DNA of 11,544 nucleotides from Actinomycetota bacterium (GTDB lineage: Bacteria > Actinomycetota > Actinomycetes > Streptosporangiales > Streptosporangiaceae): NCBI GenBank assembly GCA_003242605.1, contig QGUZ01000148.1, positions 1-11,544 on the forward strand, written 5' to 3'. The position numbers and the translations under genes were made by a program. Shown here piece after piece: positions 1 to 6,675 of the stretch. Under the pieces are notes generated by a model that saw nothing but the letters and a program-made list of their open reading frames with translations, was not told where the DNA came from and did no database searches. Within the stretch, counting starts at the first letter, position 1; each line of letters starts with the position of its first letter.

Positions 1-499
1 AGTACCGCATGCTCAGCTTGCGGGCGCGCTTGGCCTTCGCGGTGTCCTTGGCCTTGGCCGCCTCCCCGGCCTTGGCGGACCCCTTGGCCTTCGCGTCACC
101 GGCCTTCGCGTCACCGGCCTTGGCGTCACCGGCCTTGGCGTCCCCGGCGGCGGGCTCCTCGGCCGTCGCGGCGCCGGGCCGCGGAGCGGCCTGCTCCTCG
201 GGCCTCGCGGCCGAGCCCGCGGCGCCCTCCCACACGTCCGGGCCGAAGCCCGCGTCGAACCCGGCGTCCGGCTCGGGCCACTCGGCGATCAGCGGTGCGG
301 GCGGCTCCGGCACGCGCGGTACGGCGGAGCCCGTCGCGCGGGCCGGGCCTGCCGGTGCCACGACCCCGGCAAGTCCCGCGGCCACGGACAGCGCCGCGGC
401 CAGGAGCGCGGCTCGGGCCCGGCCCCCCGCCCGGACCGGGCCGGCGCCTGCGTCGGGACCGAAGGCCGCGGCGGGGACGGCGACCGCCGCGTGGGTCAC
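1..499 (-). CDS. Exported Ala/Lys-rich repeat protein, C-terminus cut by window edge
   Basis: Not recognised as a known family. Read on the minus strand from a GTG at 499, the frame stays open to base 1, giving 166 codons. There is an Arg-containing N-terminal stretch (about residues 23-29), a hydrophobic Ala/Leu/Val segment (about 30-50) and a candidate signal-peptidase site after ARA at about residue 55. A Pro/Glu-rich stretch follows, then four Gly-Asp-Ala-Lys-Ala repeats (about 119-138) and a Lys/Ala-rich tail ending KLSMRY at the edge. The export signal and lysine-rich spacer make this frame more credible than the opposing arginine/proline-rich frames. The spacer looks like a cell-wall-spanning linker, so a C-terminal domain probably lies outside the window. 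The start is uncertain: the 499 GTG sits inside a perfect inverted repeat (480-510) with no good Shine-Dalgarno site. An in-frame GTG at 577 overlaps the upstream stop codon as GTGA and would add 26 residues. Confidence 0.6.
   Translation of the reverse strand, partial: MTHAAVAVPAAAFGPDAGAGPVRAGGRARAALLAAALSVAAGLAGVVAPAGPARATGSAVPRVPEPPAPLIAEWPEPDAGFDAGFGPDVWEGAAGSAARPEEQAAPRPGAATAEEPAAGDAKAGDAKAGDAKAGDAKAKGSAKAGEAAKAKDTAKAKRARKLSMRY
86..145 (-). repeat. Four tandem 15-bp repeats coding Gly-Asp-Ala-Lys-Ala
   Basis: Four consecutive 15-bp units lie at 86-100, 101-115, 116-130 and 131-145. They differ only at the third base of the Ala codon (GCG or GCC) and at one base in the last unit (GGG for GGT). 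They are in frame with the exported Ala/Lys-rich protein and keep its five-residue period. Such repeats can change copy number by slippage without shifting the frame. Confidence 0.85.
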
Positions 500-510
500 G
501 CGGCGGTCGC
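480..510 (-). promoter_or_regulatory. Perfect 14-bp inverted repeat, 3-nt loop, over a candidate start codon
   Basis: The arms at 480-493 and 497-510 are exact reverse complements of 14 bases, almost all G/C, around a 3-base loop. On the minus-strand transcript the hairpin forms 64-94 nt after the stop codon of the His/Asp-rich gene and contains the 499 GTG of the next gene. It could be a terminator lacking a U-tract, or a structure hiding the start codon. No T-run follows, which weakens the terminator reading. Confidence 0.7.
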
Positions 511-573
511 GCGCCGGCCTGTCTGGCGAACCCGCGGGTCCACCGGCCGATCCCGACAATCCGGAAAACCGGA

Positions 574-1101
574 TCACTTCTTCCGCTTCTTCGCCTTGAC
601 CTTGGCGTGCCAGCCGCCACCGGCGTGCACACCGGCCACCGGCTTACCACGGCACCACTTCTCGGTGCCCCAGCGCTTGCGCTCCTTGTAGCGCTGGGCG
701 ATACGGCCCGCGTCGCGCTTCCAGATCAGGTGGTCGTGCAGGTGGCGACCACGGTGATCCTTGCGCTTGTCGTAGTCGCGGGGCGAGTGCCGGTGGTGGT
801 CGAACTCGTTGCTGGCGTCGACGGTGTCCACGGCGTCGACGTGGTCACGCTCGTGGTCGACGTCCTTGTGGAAGCGGTGCCGCTTGTGGTGGAAGCGGCC
901 CTTACGGCCGGCGAAGGCGTCGCCGCGGATGGCGTCGCGGTAGCCCTCGCGGTCGACCCAGTGCCGGACCTTGCAGTGCACGTTGGCGGCGACGGCCGTC
1001 TGCTGGGTCTGGGTGAGGCTCGACACCGCACCGAACGCCGGTACCGCAGCCGCTCCAACGATTCCGAGCGTTGCGACGCTCGCGATTGCGATTTTCTTCA
1101 T
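574..1101 (-). CDS. Secreted histidine/aspartate-rich protein of unknown function
   Basis: Encodes 175 residues; no known family is recognised. The N-terminus MKKIAIASVATLGIVGAAAVPAFG is a textbook Sec signal peptide, with cleavage likely near AFG-AV (about residue 24). The mature part is extremely charged. It has 17 histidines, many paired with Asp or Arg between about residues 70 and 130 (for example DHERDH, DHHRH and RHLHDH), and a lysine-rich end KAKKRKK. There are only two cysteines (HCK at about 43 and WCR near the C-terminus), which could form one disulfide. His/Asp density suggests metal or polyanion binding outside the cell; that is inference from composition. The ATG at 1101 is preceded by a GGGGG Shine-Dalgarno-like run 4 nt upstream, which supports this start. 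The stop overlaps a possible GTG start of the downstream exported protein. Confidence 0.8.
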   Translation of the reverse strand: MKKIAIASVATLGIVGAAAVPAFGAVSSLTQTQQTAVAANVHCKVRHWVDREGYRDAIRGDAFAGRKGRFHHKRHRFHKDVDHERDHVDAVDTVDASNEFDHHRHSPRDYDKRKDHRGRHLHDHLIWKRDAGRIAQRYKERKRWGTEKWCRGKPVAGVHAGGGWHAKVKAKKRKK

Positions 1102-1120
1102 CTTGCCCCCGACGGTTGGT

Positions 1121-1149
1121 TGCGGCCCGATTTTTGTGGTTTGGCCGCA
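1121..1149 (-). promoter_or_regulatory. Leader hairpin before the His/Asp-rich gene
   Basis: The arms TGCGGCC (1121-1127) and GGCCGCA (1143-1149) pair over 7 bp around a 15-nt, A-rich loop as read on the transcript. The hairpin lies about 20-48 nt upstream of the ATG, just ahead of the ribosome-binding region. It matches no riboswitch class I can identify. Confidence 0.4.
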
Positions 1150-1233
1150 TCACGAGAGTTCACCGGTTCGGGGGGCGGCGAAACGGCCGCTCGCGCTATC
1201 TTGTCACCCGTTTACCGATTATTAGCACCCCAT

Positions 1234-1262
1234 ATCATACGCTAAGCAATTTTATTAGGTAA
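1234..1262 (-). promoter_or_regulatory. Candidate sigma-70-type promoter for the His/Asp-rich gene
   Basis: On the minus strand, TTACCT (1257-1262) is followed after 17 bp by TATGAT (1234-1239). The latter matches the -10 consensus at five of six positions; the -35 matches only three of six. It sits in a short AT-rich island between two very GC-rich genes. Transcription would begin near 1227, giving a leader of about 125 nt. Nothing else gene-like is visible in 1102-1329. Confidence 0.45.
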
Positions 1263-1329
1263 TATCTGAACCTTTCGCCCTAATGTGGACATAGCGGAAC
1301 ATTCCTCGCCAATTTGCGTCGTGATCCGC

Positions 1330-2139
1330 TCAGCGGGCGAGGGCCCGCCCGGCCGCCTCCAGCAGGCTGCCGCGGTACGCCTCGCCGAACAGGCAGACGT
1401 GCACGAGCAGCGGATGCAGCTGGTGGAGCGGCACCCGCTCGCGCCAGCCGTCGGCGAGCGGCGCCTCCTCCCGGTACGCGCCGAGAATGCGGTCGAGCCG
1501 CGGCGCGCCGAACAGCGCGAGCATCGCCAGGTCGGTCTCGCGGTGCCCGCCGTGCGCGGCCGGGTCGATGAGCACCGCCCCCCGATCGCGCGACCACAGC
1601 ACATTCCCGCTCCACAGGTCGCCGTGAATTCGGCTCGGCGGCTCCGGCGGGCCCGCCAATTCCGGCAATTCCTCGATAACGGTTTCGAGCAGCCGGACGT
1701 CCGACCCGGACAACCGCCCGCGGTCGCGCGCGAGCCGTACGAACGGCAGCAGCCGCCGCTCGGCGTAGAACGTCGGCCAGTCCGGGGACGGGGTGTTGTC
1801 CATCGGCAGCTCGGCGATCCAGCCGGGCCACGGCGCGCCGAAGGCGTCCGCGCCGGCCCGGTGCAGCCGGGCGAGGTCCCGCCCGAACCGCTCGGCGGCC
1901 TCGTCGCTCGGCACGCCCTGGTCGATCCACTCGAGCACGAGCCGGTCACCGGAGCAGTCGATCACCTCCGGCACCGCGACCGCGCCGGCCTCGCCCAGCC
2001 AGCGCAGCCCGGCCGCCTCGGAGGTGAAGTCGGCGCCCCGCTTGACGAACACCGGCCGGCCGTCGGGCAGCACGCCCCGGTGCAGCGTCCAGCGGTGGCT
2101 GCGGCCGAGGTCGGAGACGATCCGCACGTCGGCGCCCAC
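1330..2139 (-). CDS. Fructosamine / ketosamine-3-kinase family protein
   Basis: Predicted cytoplasmic kinase that phosphorylates sugar adducts (ketosamines) on proteins or amines so that they break down spontaneously. Characterised bacterial members often prefer ribulosamines or erythrulosamines. The sequence shows the family's APH-like kinase fold: an N-terminal lobe with VFVKRG (ATP-binding Lys), the catalytic signature HGDLWSGNVL at about residues 172-181, and the metal-binding DPAAHGGHRETDLAML that follows. The length, 269 residues, is close to the family norm. I chose the GTG at 2139, 7 bp after the phosphatase stop; a second in-frame GTG at 2127 is possible. The open frame continues upstream through the phosphatase gene in a different phase, and that extension is a shadow. 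Spacing to the phosphatase implies one transcript and a shared pathway. No clear terminator is seen after the stop. Confidence 0.88.
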   Translation of the reverse strand: MGADVRIVSDLGRSHRWTLHRGVLPDGRPVFVKRGADFTSEAAGLRWLGEAGAVAVPEVIDCSGDRLVLEWIDQGVPSDEAAERFGRDLARLHRAGADAFGAPWPGWIAELPMDNTPSPDWPTFYAERRLLPFVRLARDRGRLSGSDVRLLETVIEELPELAGPPEPPSRIHGDLWSGNVLWSRDRGAVLIDPAAHGGHRETDLAMLALFGAPRLDRILGAYREEAPLADGWRERVPLHQLHPLLVHVCLFGEAYRGSLLEAAGRALAR

Positions 2140-2146
2140 CGGCCGA

Positions 2147-2716
2147 TCACCGCCGTTCCGGCGCGCGGCCGAGCACCCGGGCCGCGTGGTCGGCGATGCC
2201 CTCCGCGGCGGCCTCGACCATCTCCAGCACGCGGACGAAGCCCTCGCGGCCGCCGTAGTAGGGGTCGGGCACCTCGGCGTCCTCCGGCGCGTCCGGGTCG
2301 AAGGAACGGAACAGCCGCACGTCCGCGCCCTCGGGCGGGGCGAGCCGCCGCAGCGTGCGCAGGTTCTCCCGGTCCATCGCCAGCACCAGGTCCCGCTCGG
2401 CGAACCAGCTCGGCTCGAACCGCCGCGCCCGGTGCCGGGAGCCGTCGTACCCGGCGGCGGCGAGCGTCGCCGCGGCACGCTCGTCCATCGGCTCCCCCAC
2501 GTGCCAGCCGCCGGTCCCGGCGCTGTCCACGACGACCGCGTCGGCAAGGCCGCGCCGCTCGAGCACGGCCCGCAGCACCACCTCGGCCATCGGCGACCGG
2601 CAGATGTTGCCCAGGCACACCACGCAGATGCGGTACGGCCGCGCCGTACCCGGCCGGTCCCCGGCGCCGGCCTCGGACATCTCCCTCGCGCTTTCTCCAG
2701 CCATGCCCTCAAGCAT
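2147..2716 (-). CDS. Low-molecular-weight protein-tyrosine-phosphatase
   Basis: Cytosolic cysteine phosphatase of the LMW-PTP family. The phosphate-binding loop C-x5-R-S is intact as VCLGNICRSP (Cys34, Arg40), followed by MAEVVLRAVL. The catalytic-acid loop appears as DPYYGG (Asp151), and the SAGTGGWHVGEPMDERA stretch is typical of the family. As drawn it has 189 residues, with about 26 before the first beta-strand, so the true start may be the internal ATG at 2704 or 2680. Those two are preceded by GAGG-like sequences, while the 2716 ATG has none. It lies directly upstream of the ketosamine kinase. Relatives next to such kinases have been proposed to remove phosphate from phosphorylated sugar adducts before kinase action, so the substrate may be a sugar phosphate rather than phosphotyrosine. 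That assignment is inference. Confidence 0.9.
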   Translation of the reverse strand: MLEGMAGESAREMSEAGAGDRPGTARPYRICVVCLGNICRSPMAEVVLRAVLERRGLADAVVVDSAGTGGWHVGEPMDERAAATLAAAGYDGSRHRARRFEPSWFAERDLVLAMDRENLRTLRRLAPPEGADVRLFRSFDPDAPEDAEVPDPYYGGREGFVRVLEMVEAAAEGIADHAARVLGRAPERR

Positions 2717-2774
2717 GTCAGGTCGGTGAACGCCCGCGCGCCACCGGACCCACCGGCGGTAACGGCCGGGCGAA

Positions 2775-2869
2775 GGTCACGGCGATTTCGGTGTTCATCC
2801 GGTAAAGCCGACCTCTTCCGTCACGCGTCACAGATCGTTTCATCGCCGTTCACCTTCGCCGAGTTCACT
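2775..2869 (+). promoter_or_regulatory. Candidate PhoP-binding region (Pho boxes) upstream of pstS
   Basis: Several G(T)TCA(C/T)-type motifs crowd the region before pstS: GGTCACG (2775), GTTCATC (2793), CGTCAC twice around 2820-2831, GTTTCATC (2837), GTTCACC (2848) and GTTCACT (2863). The units at 2837 and 2848 are 11 bp apart, the period of actinobacterial PhoP direct repeats. Other spacings are irregular, so only part may be functional. I see no convincing -10 element, and the region also carries the upstream side of the divergent phosphatase gene. Confidence 0.45.
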
Positions 2870-2907
2870 GAGGGCCGTCGAGCCTGGATGAAGATCCACT
2901 TACGGAG

Positions 2908-2912
2908 AAGGA
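2908..2912 (+). promoter_or_regulatory. Ribosome-binding site deciding the pstS start
   Basis: AAGGA lies 8 nt before the GTG at 2921, an ideal distance. The in-frame ATG at 2888, which would add 11 residues, has no comparable site. This favours the GTG and a 24-residue lipoprotein signal. Confidence 0.65.
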
Positions 2913-2920
2913 CGAAGACC

Positions 2921-3904
2921 GTGACCAGAGGACAGCGCCGCCTGAGCGCGATGACCGCGGCGACCTTCCTCATCGCCCTCACGGCCGCCTGCGGCGGCGG
3001 GGGCGCCGACACCTCCCGGACCGAGGAAACCGGCGGCGGCGCCGCGGCGCAGCTGAGCGGCCAGATCAACTCCGACGGCTCCAGCACCGTCGGCCCGCTC
3101 ACCACCGCCGCGTACGAGCTGTTCGCGGAGCAGCAGCCCCGGGTACAGGTGGCGGTCGGCACCTCCGGCACCGGCGGCGGCTTCGAGAAGTTCTGCAACG
3201 GCGAGACCGACATTCAGAACGCCTCGCGGCCGATCAAGGACGAGGAGAAGGCCGCCTGCCAGTCGAAGGGCATCACCTACACCGAGCTGACGGTCGCCAC
3301 CGACGCCCTCACGGTCGTGGTGAACAAGGAGAACACCTGGGCCAAGTGCCTCACGGTGGAGCAGCTCAAGAAGATCTGGGAGCCGGCCGCCGAGGGCAAG
3401 GTGAAGAGCTGGAAGGACGTCGACCCCAAGTTCCCGGACGAGCCGCTCACCCTCGCCGGGCCGGGCACCGACTCCGGCACCTTCGACTACTTCACCGACG
3501 AGATCAACGGTGAGGAGGGCGCGAGCCGCAAGGACTACAGCGCCTCGGAGAACGACAACGACATCGTGGCCGCGGTCGCCGGCGCCAAGGGCGGTCTCGG
3601 CTACTTCGGGTTCACCTACTTCGAGGAGAACCAGGACAAGCTCGCCGCGGTCGAGATCGACGCGGGCAACGGCTGCGTCGCCCCGAGCGTGCAGACCGCG
3701 CAGGACGGCACCTACACGCCGCTCTCCCGGCCGCTGTTCATCTACGTCAAGAACGAGTCGATGAAGCGTCCCGAGGTGAAGGCGTTCGTGGAGTTCTACG
3801 CGACCAACATCAACCGGATCGCCACCGACGCGAAGTACATCCCGCTCAACTCCGAGCAGGAGGCGAAGCTCAAGTCCGCCGTCGAGTCCCTGTCGGCGAG
3901 CTGA
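2921..3904 (+). CDS. pstS: Phosphate ABC transporter, substrate-binding lipoprotein PstS
   Basis: Binds inorganic phosphate outside the membrane and delivers it to the PstCA channel. From the GTG at 2921 it has 327 residues. The N-terminus has basic residues, a hydrophobic core and a lipobox-like LTAAC, making Cys24 the likely lipid-anchor site, followed by a Gly-rich tether. Family phosphate-contact motifs are present: GSSTVGPL near the start of the mature domain, GTSGTGGGFEKFC, ASRPI, GPGTDSGTFDYF and the late GGLGYFGFTYF. Four further cysteines (FCNG, ACQS, KCLT, GCVA) could form two disulfides. An in-frame ATG at 2888 is an alternative start. It opens a tight operon: pstC begins 3 bp after its stop. 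Pho-box-like repeats upstream suggest induction by phosphate starvation. Confidence 0.95.
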   Translation: MTRGQRRLSAMTAATFLIALTAACGGGGADTSRTEETGGGAAAQLSGQINSDGSSTVGPLTTAAYELFAEQQPRVQVAVGTSGTGGGFEKFCNGETDIQNASRPIKDEEKAACQSKGITYTELTVATDALTVVVNKENTWAKCLTVEQLKKIWEPAAEGKVKSWKDVDPKFPDEPLTLAGPGTDSGTFDYFTDEINGEEGASRKDYSASENDNDIVAAVAGAKGGLGYFGFTYFEENQDKLAAVEIDAGNGCVAPSVQTAQDGTYTPLSRPLFIYVKNESMKRPEVKAFVEFYATNINRIATDAKYIPLNSEQEAKLKSAVESLSAS

Positions 3905-3907
3905 GCC

Positions 3908-4843
3908 ATGGAGCGGTCCTCCCGTGCCGCGACCGCCCCGGGCCTGCGCCTGGGGCGGTCCCGCCCGCGTTACGGCGAGGCGATCGTGAAGGTGGTGCTG
4001 CTCGTCGCCGCCCTGGTGTCGATCGCCACCACGATCGGCATCGTCGCCTCCCTGGTGTCGCCCACGATCGAGTTCTTCGCCGAGGTCGGCATCGTCGAGT
4101 TCGTCACCGGCACGAGCTGGGGCCCCGGGTTCCGGCCGCCCACGTACGGCGTGCTGCCGCTGGTGACCAGCACGGTGGTGATCACCCTCATCGCGGTGCT
4201 GGTGGCCGTGCCGCTCGGCCTGCTCGCCGCGATCTACCTGTCGGAGTACGCCTCCCGGCGGGTGCGCAAGGTGATCAAGCCGACCCTCGAGGTGCTCGCC
4301 GGCATCCCCACGGTGGTGCTCGGGTTCTTCGCGCTCACCGTGGTCACGCCGTTCCTGCGGGAGTGGACGCCGTTCGACGTGAGCTTCAAGAACGGGCTGT
4401 CCGCGGGCATCGTCGTCGGCATCATGATCATCCCGCTGGTGGCCTCGCTCGCCGAGGACGCGATGGCCGCGGTGCCGAACGGGCTGCGCGAGGGCGCGTT
4501 CGCCCTCGGCTCCTCCCGGATGACGACCTCGCTGCGCGTGGTCTTCCCCGCGGCGCTCTCCGGCATCATCGCCGGCGTCATCCTCGCCGTCTCCCGGGCG
4601 TTCGGCGAGACGATGATCGTGGTCATCGCGGCCGGATCGAACCCGGCCCTCACCGTCAACCCGCTGCAGGAGATGGTCACCTTCGCCTCCTACATCGCGC
4701 AGGCGGCCTCCGGTGACATCCCGGTCGGGTCGACGGTCTACAAGGCGGTGTTCGCAGTCGGCTCGCTGCTGTTCGTCACCACGTTCGCGCTCAACTACAT
4801 CAGCGCCCGGATCGTGCGCCGCTTCCGGGAGGTTTACGAGTGA
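3908..4843 (+). CDS. pstC: Phosphate ABC transporter permease PstC
   Basis: One of the two membrane subunits forming the phosphate channel. It has 311 residues, a usual length. The first membrane segment is at about residues 26-50, followed by the PstC-typical extracytoplasmic stretch with FVTGTSWGPGFRPPTYGVLP. Five further hydrophobic segments carry the permease core. The cytoplasmic coupling loop (EAA motif) that docks on PstB is visible as EGAFALGSSRMTTSLRVVFPAA from about residue 196. The ATG follows the pstS stop by 3 bp, and its TGA overlaps the GTG of pstA by 4 bp (GTGA), so the two are likely translationally coupled. Confidence 0.95.
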   Translation: MERSSRAATAPGLRLGRSRPRYGEAIVKVVLLVAALVSIATTIGIVASLVSPTIEFFAEVGIVEFVTGTSWGPGFRPPTYGVLPLVTSTVVITLIAVLVAVPLGLLAAIYLSEYASRRVRKVIKPTLEVLAGIPTVVLGFFALTVVTPFLREWTPFDVSFKNGLSAGIVVGIMIIPLVASLAEDAMAAVPNGLREGAFALGSSRMTTSLRVVFPAALSGIIAGVILAVSRAFGETMIVVIAAGSNPALTVNPLQEMVTFASYIAQAASGDIPVGSTVYKAVFAVGSLLFVTTFALNYISARIVRRFREVYE

Positions 4844-5730
4844 CGGTCCTCACCACCCCCAAGACCGCCGTGCGGCTCGCCGCCAAGGGGCGGCCGCTGC
4901 GCGAGCACCTGTTCCGGCTCGCCCTGGTGGCGAGCCTCGTCATCGCGCTGGGCTTCCTCGCGCTCGTGCTCTACTCGATGATCTCCAAGGGCATGGGGCG
5001 GTTCGACGCCCGGCTGTGGGAGAACATGCCGTCGATCCGGCGGCCGGAGGCGGCGGGCGCGCAGTCCGCGATCACCGGCACGATGTGGCTGATCGGGCTC
5101 ACCGCGGTCATGGCGCTGCCCACCGGCATCCTCGCCGCGATCTACCTGGAGGAGTACGCCGACCGCACCCGCTGGTACAACCGGGTGATCGAGCTCAACA
5201 TCCAGAACCTCGCGGCGATCCCGTCGATCATCTACGGCATCCTCGCGCTGGGCATCATCGCCCGCGTGCTCGGCCTCGGGTTCGGGGTGCTCACCGGGGC
5301 GATCGCGCTCTCCCTCCTCGTGCTGCCCATCGTGATCATCTCGGCGCGGGAGGCGATCCGGGCGGTCCCCCCGTCGATCCGGGAGGGATCGCTCGCCCTC
5401 GGCGCCACCCAGTGGCAGACGATCTACCGGCAGGTGCTGCCCGCGGCCATCCCCGGCATCGCGACCGGGTCGATCCTCGCGCTGTCCCGCGCGATCGGCG
5501 AGGCGGCCCCGCTGATCGTGCTCGGCGCGGCGACGTTCGTGCCGTTCAACCCGGAGAGCCTGTTCGACCGGTTCTCCGCGCTGCCGGTGCAGATCTACTT
5601 CTGGATCACCCAGTCCCGGGAGGAGTTCCACCTGCTCGCGGCCGCCGCGATCGTCATCCTGCTCGCGCTGCTGCTGCTGATGAACTCGGCGGCGATCCTG
5701 CTCCGCAACCGGTACCAGAAGCGCTACTGA
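4840..5730 (+). CDS. pstA: Phosphate ABC transporter permease PstA
   Basis: Second channel subunit, pairing with PstC. It has 296 residues from a GTG that overlaps the pstC stop. A first membrane helix lies at about residues 26-50. An extracytoplasmic loop ends in GAQSAITGTMWLIGL, and further helices follow. The EAA coupling loop reads EGSLALGATQWQTIYRQVLP from about residue 181. The late stretch AIGEAAPLIVLGAATFV and a final hydrophobic helix before RNRYQKRY are standard for the family. pstB starts 34 bp downstream. Confidence 0.95.
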   Translation: MTVLTTPKTAVRLAAKGRPLREHLFRLALVASLVIALGFLALVLYSMISKGMGRFDARLWENMPSIRRPEAAGAQSAITGTMWLIGLTAVMALPTGILAAIYLEEYADRTRWYNRVIELNIQNLAAIPSIIYGILALGIIARVLGLGFGVLTGAIALSLLVLPIVIISAREAIRAVPPSIREGSLALGATQWQTIYRQVLPAAIPGIATGSILALSRAIGEAAPLIVLGAATFVPFNPESLFDRFSALPVQIYFWITQSREEFHLLAAAAIVILLALLLLMNSAAILLRNRYQKRY

Positions 5731-5764
5731 GCCCGCCCGGCCCGCATCGCACGAAAGGCCTTCG

Positions 5765-6622
5765 ATGGACAGACACGTAGCTCCCCCGATCACCGCACCG
5801 CAGGTCGACGTCACCGGCGCCAGGGTGCCGAGCACTCCCGAGCCCCTGGACCCGGTGTTCACCGTCTCCAACCTCACCGTGCACTACGGCGACTACGCGG
5901 CGGTGCGGGACGTCAACATGGTGATCGGCCGCCGGGAGATCACCGCGATGATCGGCCCGTCCGGCTGCGGCAAGAGCACGGTGCTGCGCTGCTTCAACCG
6001 GATGAACGACCTCATCCCCAACGCCCGCGTCTCCGGCAAGATCCTCTACCACGACGAGGACGTGTACGGCGAGCACGTGGACCCGATCGAGGTGCGACGC
6101 CGCATCGGCATGGTGTTCCAGAAGCCGAACCCGTTCCCCAAGTCGATCTACGACAACATCGCCTACGGCCCGCGGGTCAACGGCATGAAGGGGAACATGG
6201 ACGACATCGTCGAGGAGGCGCTCACCAAGGCGGCCCTCTGGGACGAGGTCAAGGACAAGCTCAAGCAGAACGCGCTGTCGCTCTCCGGCGGCCAGCAGCA
6301 GCGGCTCTGCATCGCCCGCGCGATCGCGGTGAAGCCCGAGGTGATCCTCATGGACGAGCCGTGCTCCGCGCTCGACCCGATCGCCACCACCAAGATCGAG
6401 GACCTGATGCAGGAGCTGGCCCGCGAGTACACGATCGTGATCGTCACCCACAACATGCAGCAGGCGGCCCGCGTCTCCGAGCGCACCGCCTTCTTCACCG
6501 CCGAGGTCGACGAGAACGGTCAGCGGTACGGCCGGCTGGTGGAGTTCGACCAGACGAGCCGTATCTTCACCAATCCCCGCGACAAGCGCACCGAGGACTA
6601 CATCACCGGCCGGTTCGGCTGA
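5765..6622 (+). CDS. pstB: Phosphate ABC transporter ATP-binding protein PstB
   Basis: Cytoplasmic ATPase that powers phosphate import through PstCA. All nucleotide-binding motifs are intact: Walker A GPSGCGKST (about residues 64-72), Q-loop VFQKPNPFPKSIYDN, signature LSGGQQQR (from 173), Walker B VILMDEPCSALDP (from 193) and the switch histidine in VTHNMQQAARV. At 285 residues it is somewhat longer than most PstB proteins because of about 30 extra N-terminal residues before FTVSNLTVHYGDY. The ATG is supported by GAAAGG six nt upstream. It ends the transporter genes; phoU, often next, is absent here. Confidence 0.96.
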   Translation: MDRHVAPPITAPQVDVTGARVPSTPEPLDPVFTVSNLTVHYGDYAAVRDVNMVIGRREITAMIGPSGCGKSTVLRCFNRMNDLIPNARVSGKILYHDEDVYGEHVDPIEVRRRIGMVFQKPNPFPKSIYDNIAYGPRVNGMKGNMDDIVEEALTKAALWDEVKDKLKQNALSLSGGQQQRLCIARAIAVKPEVILMDEPCSALDPIATTKIEDLMQELAREYTIVIVTHNMQQAARVSERTAFFTAEVDENGQRYGRLVEFDQTSRIFTNPRDKRTEDYITGRFG

Positions 6623-6664
6623 TCCACCGCACACCGTCCCATGCCAGAACGTTCGGGTGAGACT

Positions 6665-6670
6665 GGAGGA
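6665..6670 (+). promoter_or_regulatory. Strong Shine-Dalgarno site for a TTG start
   Basis: GGAGGA sits 5 nt before the TTG at 6676. No in-frame ATG or GTG lies nearby: the ATG at 6641 and the GTG at 6657 are in other frames. This supports TTG as the real start of the regulator. Confidence 0.75.
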
Positions 6671-6675
6671 CAGGG

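Noticed and set aside
9..599. 196-codon plus-strand frame with a signal-like N-terminus and PALASPA repeats
   Set aside because: It is antisense to the GDAKA repeats and runs through the end of the His/Asp-rich gene. Its Ala/Pro/Ser composition is what the reverse complement of Ala/Lys/Asp codons gives.
1102..1227. Possible ydaO-type (cyclic di-AMP) riboswitch in the leader of the His/Asp-rich gene
   Set aside because: The leader length and the secreted product made this worth considering, but I could not find the conserved core blocks of that class, only one simple hairpin. A covariance-model scan would settle it.
1285..2805. 506-codon plus-strand open frame
   Set aside because: It lies antisense to the kinase and phosphatase genes, which carry clear family motifs. 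Its product is Arg/Pro-rich with no domain, the usual shadow of GC-rich coding DNA.
3902..5730. CRISPR, insertion sequence or phage signals within the window
   Set aside because: No spaced direct repeats, terminal inverted repeats, transposase or integrase motifs were found here or elsewhere in the window. The pst genes are contiguous and intact.
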